From: Clostridiales bacterium
Lineage (GTDB): Bacteria > Bacillota > Clostridia > Christensenellales > Pumilibacteraceae
Length of the DNA: 64,000 nt
Assembly: GCA_022508405.1 (NCBI GenBank)
Contig: JAFLVI010000003.1
Span: 1-64,000 of the forward strand
Reading direction: 5' to 3'
Part shown: positions 59,246 through 64,000 of the stretch, in pieces
Position numbering within the stretch: position 1 is the first letter of the stretch
How the letters are laid out: each line of letters opens with the position of its first letter
Position numbers and translations under genes: made by a program
Notes under the pieces: model-generated
The model's database searches: none
The model's input: the letters and a program-made list of their open reading frames with translations, nothing else
Told to the model about the DNA's origin: nothing

Positions 59246-60013
59246 ATGAAACGCAAGTATGAGATAGCTGTTTTGTCAAGGGGCGGCTTTGCCCGCACGG
59301 TGCGCATTTACGCGCCCAAAAAAGCCGACCGCGCCATAATAATGCACGACGGGCAAAACCTGTTTGAAGACGAAAATGCCACATACAAAAAAAGCTGGCG
59401 GGTGCTTGACGCGCTTAAAGCCGAAAACATAAAAAACACCGCTATTATCGGCATAGACAGCCAAGGCACGCGCGAATACGATTATTTGCCCTTCCCTTGC
59501 GAATTAAAGGACTTGGGAAAATACCACATCAGGCTTGTGGGCGGCAGAGCTGACGAGTATATGGCATATATTACGGAAATTATAATTCCCTATCTTGACA
59601 AGCGGTTTAACTACAAGTTTTACGGCATGCTGGGATCTTCCGCCGGCGGACTTGCAACACTGTACTTTGCGGCAAAGGCGCACTCTCGGTTTAAGGCGTA
59701 CGGCATATTTTCCGCACCGCTGTTTGTAAGCCCCAATGCGTTTAAAAAATTCTTTGACGAAAGCACGTTCGATAAGAACGCGTATTACAAAGTTTACACC
59801 GGCGGAGACGAACACACCGGCGACGTCGAAAAAGAGTACGCAAAAATAGAAGCGCAAATGTTTGTTACGGACAGCTACACCATTACCGACGCGCTTCGCG
59901 GTAAAGACGTTAAAGACCTAGATCTTACAGTCACAAACACCGGCGTTCATGACGAACTTTCGTGGCGCGCGCCCGAGCGAGAATTCTTTAAGAAATTTTC
60001 GGAATTGGCTTAG
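59246..60013 (+). CDS. Alpha/beta-hydrolase, esterase D type
   Basis: 255 residues from the ATG at 59246, with GGGGAG seven bases upstream. PF00756-like fold: AIIMHDGQNLFEDENATYKKSW near the start, the nucleophile serine in GMLGSSAGGLATLYFAA, and a C-terminal histidine in TGVHDELSW. No signal peptide, so cytoplasmic. Family members hydrolyse siderophore esters, feruloyl esters or S-formylglutathione; the DGQNLF motif fits the siderophore/IroE-like branch best, but no iron genes are adjacent. Its stop overlaps the stop of the convergent gene. Confidence 0.85.
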   Translation: MKRKYEIAVLSRGGFARTVRIYAPKKADRAIIMHDGQNLFEDENATYKKSWRVLDALKAENIKNTAIIGIDSQGTREYDYLPFPCELKDLGKYHIRLVGGRADEYMAYITEIIIPYLDKRFNYKFYGMLGSSAGGLATLYFAAKAHSRFKAYGIFSAPLFVSPNAFKKFFDESTFDKNAYYKVYTGGDEHTGDVEKEYAKIEAQMFVTDSYTITDALRGKDVKDLDLTVTNTGVHDELSWRAPEREFFKKFSELA

Positions 60014-62568
60014 GTTTTCATCAATACCAGCACCGTTTGATCCAGCGTAAACACCCGTACGGTCGCATTTTTGTGAACGGAGTTTATTGCCGCAATAATA
60101 GTAGACGCTATAGTCGTGTTGTTTGTTGAAAAGCCGTCCTCGGCGCAAATTTCTATTGCCTGATATTTAACATCGTATACGCCGCCGTTTGTGCCGCCTA
60201 TTACGGTAATACTGCTGCGCTTGGTATACGCATTGGCAAAAGCGGAAGCAATTTCGCGTATTCTGTTCTGCTCGTTTTCGTTTTTGGATATATAGGCGTT
60301 AATTTTAACGCCGTTTATCGTCATGTCCGCATACACGTTTATCGGCGTCTTTGCAGTTTGCGGCGAATACCTTACTGTTGTATTGGCATACCTATACGGC
60401 TCGTAATGCGTATCGTATACCTGCGCGTCCGTAAGGAACAAATAGCTGTGCAATCCCAACTCGTAATCACGCGCCGCGCCGTCTAATGCAACCTTTGCCG
60501 TGGAATCGCCCCATGTGCAGTCCACAACGTACCATGCCCCACGCACAAACACCTTGTTCCATGCATGGCCGCCCAGCGTTGACTTGCCTGCCCTGCCGAC
60601 AACGCGAACGCACGGAATGCCCTCTATATTGCACATAAGCGAATACGTCTTGCTCATTCCGTCGCACACTGCATACGGCTTATACATGACGCCGCCTATA
60701 GATGTTGCGCCGTCGCCCAGCACGCCTTCCGGATAGTAAGCCGAGTATCTTTCGCCGCTACCGACCGGAATCTCGGTTGCCGGAGTGTCGTATGTAACCT
60801 GCCACATAATCCAGTCGTATATTGCGTGCGCCTTTTGCACGTCCGTCATGTCGTCCGTGCATATGCTGCGCAAAATTTTTCTCGCCTGCTCGTAAAGAGT
60901 GTACGCCGACGACCCCGCTTTGGGCACCGGCCGCATTCCGTTTTGCACTGCCAAATACAGCTCGTCGGAATAGGTCACTTCCGCCGTGCGCGATATTTTG
61001 TCTATGGCAAACATGTAATTTTCGGGACGGTTTTTAGACGCGTCAAAGTTGATATGCGGAAGTATGGCGTGCAGCTGCGTGGCGTGCCCGCCGTCATCCG
61101 ATTGCCTTGTGGGGCTGTTTACCGTGTCAATGTTAAACGACGTGCGCATAACCCCGCCGCCTAAATCACGCGCAGTAATGCCCGAATATGTGCCGCTTGT
61201 TGCGGCAATGGGAAACGCGCTGTTCCACAAATCGATTGCGCTGCCCGTCCTATTGTAACCGATATAGCAGTCGTACGACACCGTCACATTGGCTGTTTTT
61301 TGTCTGAAGTAGACGTAGTATTCGGTTATCCTAACGTACTCTTCGTCCGATGTGACGTAAAGATCGCCGCACGGAAGAATTGTTTGTATATACTTTTTCG
61401 CACCCGCCGGCAGCTGAGTAAACGTTACGTAGTCCGAATACTCGCTTTCGGTAATAACGTCCCCGTCGCCCAACGACTTTATGCGGAACTTGTACATGCG
61501 CCTACTGTCGCCGCTGGCGCAGATATCTATAAGCTCTCCCATATCAAATGCGGCACCGTCAAAAAGCTGTGCGTAACGTGTATCGGTCTGAGAATATTCC
61601 GTCACGCCGCTTGCAGATGTGATTTCCACCTTTACCTTGCCTACAGCTTCGTACCCCAAGTACACGTGCGGATACATATTGTCGTACTCCACATTGCCGA
61701 CTGTGGGAACAACCGAACCGCGGAAGCAAAATTCTTCCGTGTACTCCGTTTGCCCGTTTACCTTGACGGAAAGCGTATGCCGTCCCGCCGTGGGCTTGTA
61801 TGTATACGTGTTGCTATCGCCCTCGTACAGCAATTTGCCGTCCACCAAATACTGGAAATAATTGTCCATGCCGCCGCTTGTGGCAACCGTAATAACTATA
61901 TCGGCAAACGGTTCTATCTGTTCGAGCGAACCGGAAACTTCCACCTGCGCCTCCACAGCGTTGTACACGCGCACGGTAATGCCGTCGGAAGTCATTGCGC
62001 CGCACTTTGCGGTTATTATATACACCCCTACGTCTGTCGGCCAAAATACAAAGCTGTCGCTTTTGCTCAGTTGCCTTTCCAACTCGCCGTTTACGTACCA
62101 GTAGACGGCGTCGCTTTTGGCAGGTTCGCCCGTTGCCGTCACCGTAAACGTGACTGCACCGGTCTTTCCGTATGTCTGCACAGTATCCCCACCGGCGGCA
62201 ATGGTGACCGAATCATTTACCTTTTCGGACACAACAACCTTTAGTTTGGCGCTTTTGGAACTTGTTTTTGCGGTTATGTTTGCAGCGCCAACAGCCCTTG
62301 CGGTAATCTTACTTCCGTTAACGGTAACGACCGAACTGTCTGACGAACTCAAACTGTACGAGCTTGTGTTTGTTTTTAAAATGTCGGAAATATCATACAC
62401 ATCGCCTACGTACAGCGAAAGATTCTGCTGGGTAAATTCCAGCGTATCAGGCTTGAACAGGTCTTTTACAAAAGAACAGCCTGCCGATAACACTGCAATT
62501 ACGACAATAAGCGTAACGGCAACCGCCGACCTGATATTCCCGAAATATCTGTTTGTGTTTTTGTGCAT
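60010..62568 (-). CDS. Transglutaminase-like lipoprotein with Ig-like (BIG2) domain
   Basis: 852 residues. A signal peptide ends at LSAGC (Cys31), so the protein is likely lipid-anchored outside the cell. Residues 40-115 are a BIG2 bacterial Ig-like domain, followed by further beta-sandwich modules to about 400. A transglutaminase-like domain (about 560-740) carries the triad Cys635 (AVCDGMSKTYSLM), His668 (GGHAWNKV) and Asp683 (YVVDCTWGD). Such domains act as cysteine proteases or cross-linkers of wall or surface proteins. GGGGAG lies before the ATG. It follows, after 15 bases, a paralogue whose triad is lost. Confidence 0.88.
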   Translation of the reverse strand: MHKNTNRYFGNIRSAVAVTLIVVIAVLSAGCSFVKDLFKPDTLEFTQQNLSLYVGDVYDISDILKTNTSSYSLSSSDSSVVTVNGSKITARAVGAANITAKTSSKSAKLKVVVSEKVNDSVTIAAGGDTVQTYGKTGAVTFTVTATGEPAKSDAVYWYVNGELERQLSKSDSFVFWPTDVGVYIITAKCGAMTSDGITVRVYNAVEAQVEVSGSLEQIEPFADIVITVATSGGMDNYFQYLVDGKLLYEGDSNTYTYKPTAGRHTLSVKVNGQTEYTEEFCFRGSVVPTVGNVEYDNMYPHVYLGYEAVGKVKVEITSASGVTEYSQTDTRYAQLFDGAAFDMGELIDICASGDSRRMYKFRIKSLGDGDVITESEYSDYVTFTQLPAGAKKYIQTILPCGDLYVTSDEEYVRITEYYVYFRQKTANVTVSYDCYIGYNRTGSAIDLWNSAFPIAATSGTYSGITARDLGGGVMRTSFNIDTVNSPTRQSDDGGHATQLHAILPHINFDASKNRPENYMFAIDKISRTAEVTYSDELYLAVQNGMRPVPKAGSSAYTLYEQARKILRSICTDDMTDVQKAHAIYDWIMWQVTYDTPATEIPVGSGERYSAYYPEGVLGDGATSIGGVMYKPYAVCDGMSKTYSLMCNIEGIPCVRVVGRAGKSTLGGHAWNKVFVRGAWYVVDCTWGDSTAKVALDGAARDYELGLHSYLFLTDAQVYDTHYEPYRYANTTVRYSPQTAKTPINVYADMTINGVKINAYISKNENEQNRIREIASAFANAYTKRSSITVIGGTNGGVYDVKYQAIEICAEDGFSTNNTTIASTIIAAINSVHKNATVRVFTLDQTVLVLMKT

Positions 62569-62583
62569 AGCTCTCTCCCCCGT

Positions 62584-64000
62584 CTATTCACTCAATGGTA
62601 TGGGCGACACTGCGATTGCGCAGATAATTCCGCCGGCAATAACGGTGCGCCTGCCGGCAAACGTTGCGTGAAGCACGTCGCTTGCATATTCGTCTATAGC
62701 CTTATTTATATATCCCGCAACCGTTGATATTTCGCTTTCCGTCAAACTCGGGTCGCATTTTATTTCCACACCGTATGTGTTGTTGTAAATAATAACATAA
62801 CTGCCGACATACGGTATGCGAGTGTTGCCGCGCACCGTACCGTTTAACGCGAAGTAAACAATGTTTTTTACCGCCTGATATGCAATCTCCGACTTGTCTA
62901 TGTAGTTATCGAAATACAAATTGTCGTAGCTTTGCTTTTGCATATACTGCGAGTTTGTTTTGTCAAACGCTTCATATCCGTCGTTGACATCGCAGCCCAA
63001 CCCCGCAAACTCTCGATCGCTTATTAGAAGCCCGCGATGCGACGTATATTCTATTGCTGTAGTCAGTCCGGCGTTGGACTGCATTGTTATCTTTATTTTG
63101 CCGCCGTATACGTCGGTGACAAACCATACTCCGTCCAGCTTGACCTTATTGTAATACCCGTAATCGGTGTTGCGCAAAATCTTACACTCAATGCCTTCTA
63201 CGGCGCAAAGCAATGCAAACGCCTTACTTAAGCCTTCGCTTGTCACGGCATATCCGGAGCCTGCCGACCTTACGGCGGCAAACACTCCCTCGGCAAATCT
63301 GCTTACCGAAGTCATGCCCGCGCTTTCCTTATTTACTGTAACGGACTGCAACCAATCGTAAACGGCATGCACCTTTTGCCGCGCGGTATAGTCCGCCCCA
63401 ATAATATTGAGAAGCACGGACTTTGCCGCACGGTACACTACGTAGGCATTGTCGCCCGACCGCGTAATCGGTTTATATCCGTCTAATACAGCAATAACAA
63501 GCTGTTCGCTTCCGCTGACGGCAACACTGCGCTCAAGTCTATCCGACGGAAAAATATAGTCCTTTGATCTGCGGTTGTCATCATTGTATTCTATATGCGG
63601 CAGTATGGCATATGCCGTATTAACAGTAGAGCTGTCGTTCTTGTCCGGTGCGTTGACGTATGGCTGAAAGACAAGCCTAATAACATTTCCGTCTGCCGCC
63701 GCAGAAACACTAAGCCCCAGCATTTCCGCCTGCTCGAGCATTGCTTGCTTTAGTAAAAGCACGTCCCCCGCCGCATAGCACGTCCCTTCGGTGGCGCCCA
63801 CAGCGTACAAATCGCTTACATACCGCTTGGCGTCTGCCGTATCGGATATAAACGAATTGCCCAAAAACACCTTGTCGTCCAGATACTGTTGCACATCGGC
63901 GCTTAGCTGTAAAAAATCAAACTCATACCGCTCGCCGTCCGTGCCTATCATTATTATATAGCGCATCGGATTTTGCGCGCACACGTCTATGTACTCGGTT
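62584..64000 (-). CDS. Transglutaminase-like paralogue lacking Cys and His, 5' end outside window
   Basis: At least 470 residues; the frame is open to the last base of the window, so the N-terminus is missing. It aligns over about 330 residues with the neighbouring transglutaminase lipoprotein: AYAILPHIEYNDDNRRSKDY versus LHAILPHINFDASKNRPENY, then HAVYDWLQSVTV versus HAIYDWIMWQVTY, and the GLSKAFALLCAVEGIEC region. At the catalytic Cys position it has Ser (AVTSEGLSK), and the HAWNKV motif reads GYYNKV, so His is gone; only the Asp (FVTDVYGG) remains. It is probably a non-catalytic binding or partner protein. Confidence 0.82.
   Translation of the reverse strand, partial: TEYIDVCAQNPMRYIIMIGTDGERYEFDFLQLSADVQQYLDDKVFLGNSFISDTADAKRYVSDLYAVGATEGTCYAAGDVLLLKQAMLEQAEMLGLSVSAAADGNVIRLVFQPYVNAPDKNDSSTVNTAYAILPHIEYNDDNRRSKDYIFPSDRLERSVAVSGSEQLVIAVLDGYKPITRSGDNAYVVYRAAKSVLLNIIGADYTARQKVHAVYDWLQSVTVNKESAGMTSVSRFAEGVFAAVRSAGSGYAVTSEGLSKAFALLCAVEGIECKILRNTDYGYYNKVKLDGVWFVTDVYGGKIKITMQSNAGLTTAIEYTSHRGLLISDREFAGLGCDVNDGYEAFDKTNSQYMQKQSYDNLYFDNYIDKSEIAYQAVKNIVYFALNGTVRGNTRIPYVGSYVIIYNNTYGVEIKCDPSLTESEISTVAGYINKAIDEYASDVLHATFAGRRTVIAGGIICAIAVSPIPLSE

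Noticed and set aside
61300-62244. Plus-strand frame of 314 codons opposite the transglutaminase lipoprotein
   Set aside because: Antisense shadow without a ribosome binding site or recognisable domain.
1-64000. CRISPR arrays, phage or insertion sequences
   Set aside because: No regularly spaced direct repeats with unique spacers and no transposase, integrase or phage structural genes were seen. The 7-bp arrays are far too short.

Overview
The window reads as chromosomal DNA of a spore-forming member of the Bacillota, most likely an uncultured clostridial lineage. Evidence: a germination protease gene (gpr) next to rpsT, a CwlD-type amidase, a VanW-family protein, LemA/DUF2207 and UppP envelope proteins, strong AGGAG ribosome binding sites, consensus sigma-A promoters and lipoproteins with no sign of an outer membrane. 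Base composition looks moderately GC-rich for Clostridia. I see no phage, insertion sequence, CRISPR array or rRNA. Genes are densely packed and most are on the minus strand.

Layout. 1-429: end of an ABC permease. 490-2746: a divergent zinc-ribbon membrane protein / HTH regulator pair sharing a palindromic operator, then a YkvI-like transporter. 2884-8820: a minus-strand run (M20 hydrolase, membrane protein, TPR protein, HEAT-like protein, HD phosphohydrolase), three members of unknown function. 9017-11657: asd-dapA-dapB (diaminopimelate/lysine). 11729-15948: two carbohydrate-enzyme genes (GH13 and a divergent GH95-like protein). 16262-19156: a large membrane protein with a degenerate M28 peptidase domain. 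19305-21401: WYL regulator, two small unknown genes and tRNA-Leu(CAA). 21538-26309: argC-argB-argD, then argF and a GNAT acetyltransferase. 26389-30752: phosphohexomutase, transketolase, YfbR-type nucleotidase. 30861-36585: a compact shikimate operon transcribed aroC-aroB-aroA-aroE-aroQ-aroK, the last fused to a HAD phosphatase. 36846-45988: envelope genes (DUF2207, LemA, amidase, M1 peptidase lipoprotein, Ddl, UppP, CapD-like dehydratase). 46121-50106: glmM diverging from a small membrane transporter gene and glmS. 50146-52446: murI, gpr, and rpsT with an unusually long tail. 52504-56176: lgt, a membrane protein, pncB and a coiled-coil protein. 56449-60013: VanW protein, CCA-adding enzyme, esterase. 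60010-64000: two paralogous secreted transglutaminase-like proteins, one apparently dead.

How it fits together. Much of the window feeds the cell wall: diaminopimelate (asd, dapA, dapB), D-Glu (murI), D-Ala-D-Ala (ddl), UDP-GlcNAc precursors (glmS, glmM), the undecaprenyl carrier (uppP), wall hydrolysis (amidase) and lipoprotein maturation (lgt). The rest is amino-acid biosynthesis (Arg, aromatic) and pentose-phosphate metabolism, where transketolase supplies erythrose-4-phosphate for the shikimate operon next to it.

Most interesting signals: the AroK-HAD fusion; several genes whose ATG lies 5-8 bases after a -10 box with no ribosome binding site (leaderless transcripts, clearest for lgt); catalytically degenerate enzymes (GH95-like, M28-like, transglutaminase paralog); the doubled S20 protein; a GNAT enzyme placed as a possible missing acetylglutamate synthase; a ~145-base imperfect hairpin element at 36693-36836; and a dispersed family of 7-bp tandem repeats at gene 3' ends.
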